This document shows, one piece after another, positions 45,033-55,921 of a DNA stretch of 64,000 bases; position 1 is the first letter of the stretch, and each line of letters opens with the position of its first letter. The notes below the pieces were generated by a model, which made no database searches, had not been told where the DNA came from, and saw nothing but the letters and a program-made list of their open reading frames with translations. The stretch is taken from positions 75,108,660 through 75,172,659 of the forward strand of contig NC_092810.1 in NCBI RefSeq assembly GCF_040954645.1, written 5' to 3'. The position numbers and the translations under genes were made by a program. This DNA is from Diabrotica undecimpunctata. Taxonomy: Eukaryota; Arthropoda; Insecta; Coleoptera; Chrysomelidae.

Positions 45033-45371
45033 GAGGTCACTTTTGTTTACATACACATAACACTTTATAACACTGAAATAATTCATTTATTTTTTACAAT
45101 TATTCAAAGTAATTTTTCAATTAATCTTGAGCACGCCCATGGAGTGGTCGGAGCTACCAGTTAAAATTATGCTAATTACTCTCTCGTTCATAAAAATAAA
45201 CTATAAAAATAAAATAAAAAACGAATTTACCAGGCTAAAATTTATTGGTTAACTACGAAGCTTTATAAAAAATAGCAGAATTCTTTATTTTATTTATTGT
45301 TAATAGTGGAGACGTTTATTATTTGGTGATTATAAATATTTATATTTTTTTCATTTTCTAATATTTTGAGG
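45033..45371. other. Non-coding stretch downstream of a TIL gene
   Basis: No gene. It would hold the 3' UTR of the TIL gene ending at 45372. Confidence 0.4.
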
Positions 45372-45571
45372 TTATTGCAAACATCTTGGACACTCCCTGG
45401 GTAGTACACATTGCCCGTTACTGGTATTTCTGACGTATCCTTCTTTACACAAACATTCGTTAATACATAGCAGCGGACATGGTCGGATACACGAAATAGG
45501 TTTAGGATTGTCACATGTAGATTCTGGGCAACATGGTCTACATCCAAAGAATTGATTTCGACCGCATCTGT
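45372..45571 (-). CDS. Terminal TIL-domain exon E (protease-inhibitor gene)
   Basis: Minus-strand exon after the acceptor TTACAG (45572-45577), phase 1, reading RCGRNQFFGCRPCCPESTC...CLCKEGYVRN...GQCVLPRECPRCLQ and a TAA at 45372-45374. It has thirteen cysteines, the ten canonical ones plus an extra pair typical of this exon class. The loop between Cys5 and Cys6 is CPLLC, giving a predicted P1 Leu. It ends the gene that includes exons D, C and B upstream. Its close relative is the terminal exon at 61855. Confidence 0.85.
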
Positions 45572-46546
45572 CTGTAAATAAAAGTTTAATTTAGTTTTCA
45601 AACGCATTTATATCTGATATAAGAGAAGACACAACATAACCCGACAAAAATATTCTACACAAAAGAAGAAGCGAAAAACTGTCCTTCATGGTTTATAATT
45701 TAGAAGGACTTCACGTTAATTTTTGGATCACTTAGTTTCTAATATTGTGATGATAATTGTGATCTCAGACATATACGCCAGCTCTTTGGTACCAAGACAT
45801 AAAGAAAAATTGTAATAAAAGTCGAACAAATTGTAATTTCGTAAATGACCATCAAATTGAACCATTTCGTAAACCAAAAATATTAGTGCGTGATATTTAT
45901 CTTCATAATTATGAATATAGTTTCAAATTTTATTTAAAAAGTTGTAAGCAATAACTTTGATACGGAAAATCGACTACATCATTATTTAGAGCTGCTGTCA
46001 ATAAAGTTACGATAGTGAATTGATAGCTAACATGATATTCAACGATCGAAAGGCCATGGCACTAGAAGAAGAAGATACATATGCTATTGTATACGAGTGG
46101 TTAAAATTCAGAAATACAATATTTTAATTGCCCGAACCATTCAATATTAGTTTTTTTTTCGACAGCTGTATAGTATAATATAAAGGTTCGATGTTCTGCA
46201 TGTTTCTGATACCTTAGATATTCTATCGAAGTAATATCCCTATATTCCTTATCTTTAACTTTTATATCGTATATTCCACATTTTTTTCATGTTTCCTTTC
46301 AAAATATATTTTGTTGGATGGGATTGTTTCATTACTTATTTATTCATTACAGCTACCTGGGAATTTTGTTTAAAGCCTTCGCGTCTTTTTTTATTATAAA
46401 CTAAAATATTGTTGTTAGCTTCTTTCAAAACAGCTATTTTTTACGACATTAATAACATATTTCATACTTTTAACAACAAAAGTATTGTAGTATAAGAATT
46501 ATTTGATAAGGTTTTGAAACTGTTTTCTTGCGGCATATCTAAGTTA
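45572..46546 (-). other. Intron sequence between TIL exons D and E
   Basis: AT-rich, no element recognised until the PLE3 remnant at 46547. Confidence 0.45.
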
Positions 46547-46592
46547 AATATTGTGTTTATATGGGATTAAGCCACAATTAATATTAATATTT

Positions 46593-46626
46593 GACGTTTC
46601 GATTTCCATCCCGGAAATCGTTTTCA
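46593..46626 (-). ncRNA. Hammerhead-like motif, PLE3 left arm
   Basis: Minus strand: TTTGAAAAC, GATTTCC/GGAAATC hairpin, GAAACGTC. The core is UUGAAAA (U3, A8). Stem I is only TTT/AAA, so activity is uncertain. Confidence 0.4.
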
Positions 46627-47180
46627 AAAAAAGAATATTTAGGAATTGAGTGAAAAGAGTAGAAAAAAGAAGTTGTTGAGCGGGTTATGTTTCTTCAAAA
46701 TTGACGGTTGACTTACTTGTAGGTAACAGCCATGCTTTTAGCTGTAAAATTGTTATAATATATAATTGTCACATCAATAATTTATTCAATTCAATCTCCA
46801 CCTTACTCTGGGTTGTTTTCCTTGTTTGTATACAATGTTTTGTTCGAAATCCTCCATTAATAGGTATATCCGCTTATAATGGAGATAAGGATGAGCACAC
46901 GGCTACACCAAAATTTGGCTTACAGAAATAATTATCTAGTTGAAAATAAGTATTAGATATGCAAAGTGTTAGTAGCTAAACGATAGCTAATATATTCAGT
47001 TTGGATTTTGTTGTCAATGTATCATCACTGTGTGCCATTGTGACATCATGTCACAATGTTATTGTTAAACTTTTCTCCAATGAGACATTGGTGAAAAGGC
47101 CGGTGATATCGAAACTGACTAGCATATTGTTGGAATTGTAATCTATTTCAGCTAGTTTTTGCAATAATTGTTGTGGGTTT

Positions 47181-47815
47181 AATCGTTAATTAGTTAACGA
47201 ATTTGTATACCTGGGAACGCTCGTCAATACTGAAAATGACACTACCGCAGAGATAAACCGCAGAATTTGCACGGCTAATAGATGCTATTTTGGGCTTAAT
47301 CTCCTTTTTAAATCTACAGTTATATCAAGAAATACAAAAGTAAAACTCTACAAAACAATAATACGCCCAGTCCTAACATATGGTTCAGAAACCTGGACTT
47401 TAACAAAAAGCAATGAAAGCATGTTAGGATGTTTCGAAAGAAAAATACTAAGGCGCATCTATGGAGCGGTAAATGAAAACGGTGTCTGGAGAAGACGATA
47501 CAACTTCGAACTCTATAGGATATACCAGGAACCAGATATCGTAAAACACATAAAGATAGGACGTCTGAGGTGGGTAGGCCATGTAATGCGGATGGAGCAA
47601 ACCGACCCAGCTAGAAAAACGCTCCTTGATAGACCTATTGGTCAAAGAAGAAGAGGAAGACCCAGAACAAGATTCCTAGATAACATCGATGAAGACATGA
47701 GAAATATGGAAATACGTGCTTGGCGGAGGAAGGCGATGGATAGGGACGACTGGAGAAAAATTCTTGGGGAGGCTAGGACCCACACAGGGTTGTAAAGCCA
47801 AAATGATGATGATGA
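47181..47815 (+). mobile_element. 5'-truncated LINE inside PLE3, 12-bp TSD
   Basis: The target-site duplication TGTTGTGGGTTT is at 47169-47180 and 47816-47827. The body encodes the C-terminal ~200 codons of ORF2 (EFVYLGTLVNTEND, YGSETWTLTK, FERKILRRIYG, GRLRWVGHVMRM, RRRGRPRTRF, WRRKAMDRDDWRKIL) and ends AAATGATGATGATGA. The frame is uninterrupted from 47187 to 47795. It is the same family as the copies at 3638 and 30534. Confidence 0.93.
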
Positions 47816-47984
47816 TGTTGTGGGTTTTTAATGTATGTTGTTGTGTTATCTGCTAAAGGCTGTATAGGTGCTTATGTCTAGGAGGAACTTTGATAGTAAG
47901 TAAGTCAACCATTAATTTTGAAAAACAACCCGCTCAACAACTTCTTGCTTATACCCTTTTCACACAATTCTTAAATAATCTTTT

Positions 47985-48016
47985 TTGAAAATGGTTTCCG
48001 TGGAAATCTAAACGTC
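47985..48016 (+). ncRNA. Hammerhead-like motif, PLE3 right arm (GAAA mutated)
   Basis: Mirror copy of 46593-46626. The core TTGAAAA is kept but GAAACGTC has become TAAACGTC. Confidence 0.35.
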
Positions 48017-48358
48017 AAATTAGATAAAAAAGTAATTTTTATTACAATCAATTTTGGCTCAATCCCATATAAACATAATATTTAAAAACTAGTCGTTTTT
48101 AAGTAGTGTTCATATTTTACTCCTTTCTACTTTTTGTACATTATTCCTTTTACTTTTGGGCATCTAAGTTAAATATAGTCTGGCAAACAGTATCTTTTTT
48201 TTCTGTTATCTGCCACCCATAATTTCTTTCATATATACTTAACTTCAATTTTTTACACGAAACTTAATATACCGTAATGATAATAACTTACTTTGTGACT
48301 TTTAAATACAAATTTATGTTAGAAGAATTGTTCGTAATCTATGGAAAGTTAATGTTAC

Positions 48359-48553
48359 CTTCACATTTTCCGATATCAATACAGTTGCCGGATTCTTCAT
48401 CTCGTATTAATCCTTTATTTTTATCACATTCGCATCTTTGTTCGCAAGGAAGTATACACCTATCTGGCCCAACGGGAAATTGATGTTGGCAAGTTCGCTC
48501 GGGAATACACGGTGATGCACATTCATTAAAAACTTCTAGTGGACCACACCAAC
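48359..48553 (-). CDS. TIL-domain exon D
   Basis: Minus-strand exon with acceptor GCAG (48554-48557) and donor GTAACA, phase 1 on both sides. It encodes GWCGPLEVFNECASPC...CEQRCECDKNKGLIRDEESGNCIDIGKCE with the ten canonical TIL cysteines. The Cys5-Cys6 loop is CILPC, predicted P1 Leu. It lies between exon C (4.4 kb upstream) and exon E (2.8 kb downstream), whose intron holds PLE3. The donor is less consensus-like than in the other exons. Confidence 0.82.
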
Positions 48554-49094
48554 CTGCTAAATTAAGATAATTGATATAAAATAGAAATTAATGATTACAG
48601 AACACAATGTGAAATAGATTAAGAGTAAATAATAAATAAATAATATTCGCCGGATGTTTTTTATGACGTTTCGTATTTCGTACTGATTTTTATTTGCATA
48701 GAATAGAAAAGTGGGCATTTCCGATAAGAATTACTGCTGAGAGAAATTCACGCGGCCTAGGCTGTATTTCAACAAACTTTATTATAAGATATAGAATAAA
48801 CAAATTATAAAATAAATAAAATTGAATACAATTGAATATAATAAAAAAAACAGGAAAAAGTATATAATACGATATTGTTTTAATTGGTAACTTGTTAATA
48901 AGAAAATAGAGCACAAACTGCAACAATGCATAAATATATACCTTTTTATAAACAGCTCTAAAACTTTCACTGACACTTTCACTTTCACTAAAACAAGTTC
49001 TATCTCTGAAGTAAATTTAATAATTTTTTTTTCACTCATCACACTTGATCATAGGCATTATTATCATAGTCTAGTCTCCAACTTATATCTCCAA
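48554..49094 (-). other. Intron sequence with an unassigned repeat
   Basis: A GACGTTTC motif at ~48663 lacks a supporting hairpin. 48690-49060 is AT-rich. Confidence 0.35.
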
Positions 49095-49525
49095 AAAAAA
49101 CCAACAGTGCGATTGGAAAATGCACTGTCTGAGATCTTCACAGTTAGAAAAGAAGTTCGACAGGATTGTACAATGTCACCAGCACTATTTCACATAATAT
49201 ACTCTGATAATATCTTTAGAGAGACCTTGGATAGTGTTGTAAAAACATGTTATAAATACGGCCTAAAACTAAATTGTAACAAGACCAAAATAATGATCAT
49301 TAGTAAGAATACCAACATAAACGCCCATATTTTAATAAGCCATACACCTTCTATAAAGAGTTAAGAATTCTACATTTTAGAATGATTCTACAACGCAAGA
49401 CTGAGAGTAGGAGAGGCCCTGGATGCTGACGTATATCCTGGTTGGCCAATCTTAGAAAATGGACTTGTCTAACGTTAACTGATCTATTTCAAGCTACTGT
49501 GGATAGAATAAGATAGAAGATATGC
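49095..49525 (+). pseudogene. LINE RT remnant with internal deletion
   Basis: Reads AVRKEVRQDCTMSPALFHIIYSD-like residues, the RT block RQGC.LSP.LFN, and jumps directly to YGLKLNCNKTKIMIISK, which normally lies ~60 residues further on. The catalytic ADD block is therefore deleted. Broken WLANLRKWTCLTLTDLFQA residues follow to ~49520. Confidence 0.65.
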
Positions 49526-49689
49526 ACTTTTAGTAGAAGAATAATACGCTGTGGTAGGAATTTTTGTGTTGTATGTCTTCGAGTTAGTTTAAAGAGCAAT
49601 AGTTTAAATGATTTCGGGAATAGATAAAAATGTACGTAATATAATTAATGCAGTGTGGCAAAAATGGAGGAATGCCGGTAGCTTGTTGA

Positions 49690-50125
49690 GTTATAGAAAG
49701 GCCTTACAATGGAACTAAAAGGTAAATTGTATAACACCTCTGTAGATTATCTATAATGAAAAGCATTAAATATTACGCAGACAACATGAAAGAACAACGA
49801 TTGCACGTTCTGAAATTAGAATGCTTAGATGAATAATTGGAGTTGACTAAAAACAATAAAATTCAAAAAAACTGTTAGAGGAAGTCTGGATGTGATCCGA
49901 TTAATCCCAAAATAATAGAGATAAAAATAGAGATTCGTATGATTAAGGCACGTTCAGTTTTAAAGTAATATTCACTCAATACGAAGAAACGCTGACTGTC
50001 AAGTTTCTGGAAGCATCAGGAACTGAACATAAAAAGACACGGTAGGAGACAGCTGGAAGTGTGCAAAATATAATTGGTGAAGCCGAGACCGAATAGGAAT
50101 ACAAGCTAAGAAAAGGACATTTAAT
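49690..50125 (+). pseudogene. LINE C-terminal remnant
   Basis: Fragments in several frames match a LINE C-terminal region (LKGKLYNT, RSEIRMLRWIIGVD-like, EASGTEHKKTR). Many stops. Confidence 0.4.
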
Positions 50126-50943
50126 ATAAAAGAAAGTACCAATTTGCAACACCAAGAATGATATTAGAATATGATCAGGAACAATAAAAATCAATAAATA
50201 TAAGTATCGGGACTCTTGGCGTATGGGGCTGTCTTGGCCTTGGAAATATGGGAAATAATGGTAAAATAGACAAAGATAGTAGACAAATAAAGAGAAAAGT
50301 GAGGAAATACAGTCGTGTACACAATGAACTATGGCTTATAATATAAAAGTGTCAGATTAGTAGAAGTCATAGAAATGGATTCTGTGAAATAACGGCGGTA
50401 AACGAAATTGAGTGCCATCTAGGAGCCATACAACTTAGTTAACACAATATATTCATAGAACGGACGTAAGTCGTATACCAAAGTTATTGACTGTAGGTGA
50501 CAGAGTAAACGGAATCCAGTAGGGCACAGCTTCGAGATATAAGAGTAGACGGGCACTACATGTATGTATACCCAACTTACATGCAGTGCCGGTTTAAGGT
50601 GTTCTGCCTGAGCATGCTTTTTTTTTGCTTGCCGTATTGCCAGATTCCAGTAAGAGCCTAAGAAGGTATCCATTGAATTCTGGCAGGCAACGGTGGAGGA
50701 AATCTTTTTTAGACACCTAACACCACGGAACAAGACACCCTGGCATCTTTCGGCAGAGTAGGATACCAGGCCAGAAGACCCCAGGGTAGTGCTGGATTAA
50801 CCGTGTTCCGGTTAAAACCTTAACCACCGTTCCAGAGAGGTGGTCTTGCCATTTAATGAACAACTAAAATGAAAAAACTAAAAACTTACAAATAACCATA
50901 CCTATGGGCGTAAATCAGAAAATATTTCCGTTAGACCATAAAC
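50126..50943. other. Non-coding; GC-richer unassigned block at 50560-50850
   Basis: The block contains GGTCTTCTGGCCTGG and a CCACC...GGTGG hairpin on the minus strand. It could be a SINE or MITE remnant, but I see no tRNA-type A/B boxes or terminal repeats. Confidence 0.3.
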
Positions 50944-50954
50944 TAATAAATAAT

Positions 50955-52247
50955 CATCATCATCATCATCAACCTGTATGCGTCCATTGCTGGACATCAA
51001 AGAGCTCTCAGCTCTTTCGATCTGTCTCTGTCTTGTGCGGCTTGCATCCGTTTGTTGCTAACACGCTTCAGGTCGTCAGTCCATCTAGTTGGTGGGCGTC
51101 CTCTGCTCCGTATTGTTTCTTGCCTTGGTCTCCACTCTAAAATACGTTTTGTCCATCGGTTGTCTGATAATCCAGCGACGTGTCCTGCCCAATTTCATTT
51201 TAACGTCGCGATTTTTTCGATAGCGTCTGTTATTTTTGTCCTACAACGTATTTCTTCGTTTGGGATATGGTCTCTCAGAGAGACACCCAACATTTGGCGC
51301 TCCATAGCCATCTGAGTCACGCGAATCTTAATAACTACCTTTTTTGTGAATGATAATGTTTCCGCTCCATAAGTGAGTACAGGTAACATACATTGGTCAA
51401 AGATTTTCCTTTTGAGGCATATGGGTAGATCCGATTTAAATACATAGTTTAATTAACCAAACGCTACCCAGGCTTATCCTATGCGACGTGGGAGCTCACA
51501 TGTCTGCTTATCTCTGCCCAACCAAATTTCATGTCCTATACTTAGGTACTTAAGTATTTATACGATGTAGTCTGCACAATATCCCTTCCATCAAGAGTAA
51601 TATTTCGATTTAGCACCAGATTAGTCATTATTTGCGTTTTGTTCACATTAGTCTTTAGTCCGACATACAAGTAAGCGCTATATAATTCTTCACATTATTA
51701 TTGCATCATCCATACGATCGGCTATAAGGACGATGTCATCTGCAAATCTTAAATGACTGAGCTTCTCTCCATTTATGTTGATACCATGCTGTGTGTTGAT
51801 ACCATGTTGATACCATTTATGTCGTGAATAGCTTTGGAGAGACTGTATCTTCTTGCCGTACTCCTCATTGTATACAGAATTTATTTGTTTATTGTTCAGA
51901 TAGTCTTACGCTTACGCTAGCTGTGGCATTTTGGTAGATATGTTTGATTATGTTAGTGTAGCGATGGTCTATTCGGCATTCTGTTAATGCTTTTAACATT
52001 TTCTGATGGCTTATGGTATCGAATGCTTTCTCGTAGTCGACAAATATCAGTGCCAATGGTTTGTTGTATTCTGCAGACTTCTCTATCAGGTTCTTTATCA
52101 CTAGTAAGTGGTCGTTAGTGCTGTATCCCGATCTAAATCCAGCTTGTTCTCTAGGCTGATAGAAGTCAAATTTAGCGTCCAGTCCTTTTTGGATAACTTT
52201 TCTGAAAAGTTTATATATGTATGAAAGCAAACCGATAGGACGGTTAT
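50955..52247 (-). mobile_element. 5'-truncated LINE with 11-bp TSD and (GAT)n tail
   Basis: The target-site duplication TAATAAATAAT is at 50944-50954 and 52248-52258. The minus-strand body starts in the RT fingers (FDFYQPREQAGFRSGYSTND, LALIFVDYEKAFDTISH), passes FADDIVLI near 51735 and YGAETLSFTK near 51370, and ends with GRPPTRWTDDLKR and DRDRWKELR, stop, then a GATGATGATGATGATGAT tail. Frameshifts and a small tandem insertion of GTTGATACCAT units (~51780) break the frame. Confidence 0.88.
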
Positions 52248-52285
52248 TAATAAATAATAATAACCATAAATTTCAGATTCCTGAA

Positions 52286-52515
52286 ATTTTAGCCTGAATC
52301 TACGCTACGCTCTATTTGTTTCAGTATCTCGGCGTAAGATTTTCCGCCTCCCTTCACGATCACCTTCAGCGTCCCCGTCCTCCTTTCTTCTCGTTCATAC
52401 TCCTCCAGTACGAGGTGGAGGTCCATACCTCTAAAGCTGACTTCAAGGAGCTTCCTACCTCTGTAGTCCCCCACTACTCTTAAGGATGCCTCTCTGGTCC
52501 CTATAATACCCTTTA
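52286..52515 (-). pseudogene. Possible LINE ORF1 (Gag-like) fragment
   Basis: Minus-strand reading includes GRKLLEVSFRGMDLHLVLEE, TGTLKVIVKGGG and KSYAEILKQIERSV. Lys-Ser/Thr-Tyr-Ala-Glu motifs of this kind occur in ORF1 proteins of R1/TRAS-like LINEs. It is GC-rich and charged, unlike the surroundings. No zinc knuckles visible. Confidence 0.4.
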
Positions 52516-52801
52516 CCTGAAATCTGATTCTCTTTAAATTTTTTTACACCTGAAATGAAATATTATGTATTACACGATCCTTTTTAGAATTACCTTACAA
52601 AAGAGCGCCCATTCGCAATTTTTAAAGGTTATGTTATTGAAACGTCAAGTATTTTACTTTATTTAGCCATGAATTTACTCTTTTTACTGGATACAAACTA
52701 CAATAGTAATTTAAAATATGTTTATTTTGATGTTTTGATTTCCGCTTCGAAAATCTTTCTCAAAATTAAACAAATTGTTTTTGTTAAAAACAAAATTCTT
52801 C

Positions 52802-52805
<4 letters not shown>

Positions 52806-52861
<56 letters not shown>
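52806..52861. repeat. (TA)n microsatellite
   Basis: About 90 bp from the donor end of exon C. Confidence 0.95.
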
Positions 52862-52863
<2 letters not shown>

Positions 52864-52952
52864 GCTTTTTAAATTAGATGACTTTAAATAAAATCAAGAA
52901 AGAAATACCTACATAGTATGTACAATTTAAGCAACGTTATACTCACACATAC

Positions 52953-53141
52953 CGGAACACTTTTCCCTTGGAATACATTGTCCAGAAATTTCATCTCTTA
53001 TAAATCCAGCTTTAACATCGCACTCGCATCGTGGATAACATATATCTGCACAAATTTTTGGGATTTGGACTGTACTGTTTTGGCAGGTAGGGTCAGGATT
53101 ACAGGAGGCACATTCATTCCATATTTCTCCCGGTGAACAAC
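52953..53141 (-). CDS. TIL-domain exon C
   Basis: Minus-strand exon with acceptor TTACAG (53142-53147) and donor GTATGT, phase 1 on both sides. It encodes GCSPGEIWNECASCNPDPTCQNS...CYPRCECDVKAGFIRDEISGQCIPREKCS with ten cysteines in TIL spacing. The Cys5-Cys6 loop is CADIC, predicted P1 Asp, unusual for a trypsin or chymotrypsin inhibitor. It is joined to exon B across an 8-kb intron that contains PLE2 and its nested insertion. Confidence 0.85.
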
Positions 53142-53492
53142 CTGTAAAGAAGAAGTTTTCACTTTTATTTGTTAAGAATTATTAAGTTAGACTCAATCGT
53201 AAATGAGAAATCGGACAATATTTTGTAAACAAAAATCAAAAAAAGCAAAAAATCATGTTGAAAGCTTGTATAATTACAGTAAAAGTTAAGATAATCCAAA
53301 GTAAATGGTACAGAGATATTGATATAATTTATAATATTTATTTTTAACCTTGTTCTAATATCTAATGGTATCAGAGTTTCGGTATTTCGATGAACCCCAT
53401 CAGATGACAGCCACATCCTTATTTCTTTTTTTAATAGCAAGGTCATGTGGCACTTTATTTGAAAGTTATCAAAATCTGATTCCAAAAAAAAA
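53142..53492 (-). other. Intron sequence, AT-rich
   Basis: No element recognised up to the PLE2 target duplication. Confidence 0.5.
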
Positions 53493-53603
53493 TATAACAA
53501 TAATAATTAAATGGAATCGTAGGCTTCCACGGCCAGAGTCAGAATTATAGTTTATTCGTCTTCGGGGTTTGGACCGTGTCATTTGTGAGTGACCCAAAAG
53601 TGG

Positions 53604-53652
53604 GTTCATCTCGACGTTTCGCTACAATTGTATGTAGCTTCTTCAGGAGAAC
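53604..53652 (-). ncRNA. Hammerhead ribozyme, PLE2 3' terminal repeat
   Basis: Minus strand: GTTCTC (stem I), CTGAAGA core, A, GCTAC-loop-GTAGC (stem II), GAAACGTC, then GAG pairing with CTC and AAC pairing with GTT. C3 and G8 are canonical, GTC is the standard cleavage triplet, and ACGT gives a self-complementary stem III as in dimeric mini-hammerheads. Strongest ribozyme candidate in the window. Confidence 0.7.
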
Positions 53653-53954
53653 AAAAAAAGAAAAAGAAACAAAAGACAGGAAGATGGGTAGTTAGCAACG
53701 GTAACTCAGTTACTCAACGCGACCAGAGGCTACTACTAACTACCAAGATGGGCATTTGGTCACAGTAACTCAACTACTCAACGCAGCCAGAGGTGAAAAC
53801 CAAATGCCAGGACAGGGATTCACGTCCAACAGCTCAGAACACTAACGCGTCGAGAGGCAGGGAGTGAATCCGACGATTACTCCGCTACCGCTCTATTTAT
53901 AGTTGCGGTGACCTGTCGTGTCGGGACGTATCGGCACACTCCGTGGCGCGAACG

Positions 53955-55190
53955 TCAAGAAGCGCGCGCTGGCCAATCATGTGGCTGCATCGTGGTAGCG
54001 GGACCGGACGGCGGCTCTAGACTGAGATTCCAGATGGGAGACAAGTAGTATCCTTCCTCTCGATTGATATTATGTGGATTTTTTCGGATCTCTAGAGATT
54101 CGCGGATTTTCCTAGAATAAAAGAAGGGGCTCTTAGAAATAATATGGGTTTTTTCGAACAATATGGAATGACCGGTTTCTTGACAGTGTTCTGCAACTGC
54201 AGAATGGGAGAAAAGACCTGATCGAATGCATCTTTGATGCTCTTGAATCCGAGTTTTGACGGAGCGACCAGTTTCGCCAATATACACTTGTCCACATGAA
54301 CAAGGAATAGAATAGACACCACAGGAAGATAGGGGCGGTAATGGGTCCTTAGGAGAGGGTAGATATTGTGAGATTTTCTTGGGTGGTCGAAAAGTAGTCC
54401 TGATACCTTCTTTGCGAAGAATTTTGCCAATCCTATCAGTGACACTTCGAATATACGGAAGAAAAGCCACAGGAGTATTACCCGAAGATTCTGAATTTGT
54501 CGTCCTAGGGTGTAAAGGGGGATGTAGATGTCGGTGTGTAATATTTTGAATTGTGGACTTGGAGTAACCGTTGGCGACAAGGGTTTTTTGCAGATGGCCA
54601 AGTTCTTCTCTAAGGTTGTCAGGTTCAGAAATCGAAATGGCCCGATGGATGAGAGAGTTGATCACAGAATTCTTTTGGGCAGGATGGTGGTGTGATGAAG
54701 CATGTAGGTAACGATTCGTGTGAGTCTTTTTTCTATAAACAGAGTGACCCAATCCGCCATTGGGCTTGGAGGTGACTAACACATCGAGAAAGGGAAGGGA
54801 CCGATTATTTTCTACTTCCATTGTGAATTTTATACTCGGATGTTGTGAGTTAAGATGATCTAGGAAGGGAGAAAGGGTATGTTGACCATGGGGCCAGATG
54901 ATAAATGTATCATCAACGTAGCGGAACCAGACTTTAGGTTTTAAGGGGTAAGATTCTAGGGCTAAAGACTCAAAGGCTTCCATGAAAATGTCAGCAATCA
55001 CAGGGGAAAGGGGAGAACCCATTGGTGTTCCAGATATTTGTTTGTAGAAATTGCCTCTAAAAGAAAAATATGTTGAAAGGAGGCATTTTTCCGCAAGATC
55101 TGCCAAAACCAAAGACTTGTTATCATTGGTCAAGTGATCTCGCAGAACAACTATAGTAGAAACCCTCAATTCAGAAGAGTGATATCATAG
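53955..55190 (-). pseudogene. PLE2 C-terminal half: RT palm and GIY-YIG endonuclease
   Basis: About 400 open codons on the minus strand: RGNFYKQISGTPMGSPLSPV (~55070), WFRYVDDTFIIW (catalytic YVDD, ~54910), LPFLDVLV, SVYRKKTHTNRYLH, and a GIY-YIG nuclease with GVYSIPCSCGQVYIGETG (~54320) and RIQEHQR. This part has no stop. It is separated from its N-terminal half by the inserted block, with in-frame TGA codons on each side of the join, so the element as a whole is inactive. Confidence 0.9.
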
Positions 55191-55921
55191 TTTAAACGCG
55201 GAATATCCTTAAATTTAAATGTACACAGCGGCCCTCGAAAACTGCCTGTTTTCTCGATTGCAATTTGCGTTTCCTCATAAGAAATTACAGAATATATAAA
55301 GTAGTATATTTATTTGTGCTTCTCTATAGTAGACTTGACCAGAAGTTGTCGAACAGTGTAGCCAAATCTTGTTCACAAGTAGTAATTATGGTCATACAAA
55401 ACCTGTATTCTTCCACGCAGCGATTATTACCGTCATAAAAATACCAAAAAACATGATATTTTCAATAGTAAAAATTAAGCACAAAATTGTAATAAAATAA
55501 ATTTTATTTATATGTTCCGTTTCGTTACGTATTTAAATTTATAAAATAAAAATCGATATTTTAAAACATTATTTTTCAATCGTTTGGCAATGTTGGAATT
55601 AGCGAGGGAACTCGGTTTTACAATTCGGATCCAGACATGCAGTAAAACTAGTTTTTATTATTTTTTGCCCAAGAAATGAACGAAGAAAACATTGGCGTTT
55701 CTATGGGTAAATAGTGCATGTGTTTTTGTGAGTATATTTTATGTGATAAGTTTGTAAACTTATTGTTGTCAATACTGTTTTATCAATACTGTATTGTAGT
55801 ATTGATAAAACGTGTTATAGATAATAAGAGTGTTATATTTTGTCGTTTTATAGTAAATATTTAGTTATATTCTTTGAAATTTATGTATATATAAAGTATA
55901 TATCCAGATTATTGAAATACA

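Larger units (their letters stand above)
46547..48086 (-). mobile_element. Penelope-like remnant PLE3 with inverted terminal repeats
   Basis: Arms of ~175 bp (46547-46719 and 47904-48086) are inverted and roughly 80% alike; each carries a hammerhead-like hairpin and the GTTGTTGAGCGGGTT block. The interior encodes on the minus strand NTTTYIKNPQQLLQKLAEID and MLVSFDITGLFTNVS, the PLE reverse-transcriptase signature, split by the LINE at 47181-47815. No complete ORF. Confidence 0.75.

Noticed and set aside
48660..48680. GACGTTTC motif as another hammerhead
   Set aside because: No stem II hairpin or core sequence can be found next to it.
50560..50850. tRNA or tRNA-derived SINE
   Set aside because: GC-richer block with a hairpin, but no A/B boxes, anticodon arm or terminal duplication that I can identify.
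54092..54601. 169-codon ORF antiparallel in frame to PLE2 coding
   Set aside because: Alternative-frame shadow of the PLE2 RT and nuclease region with no motif of its own.
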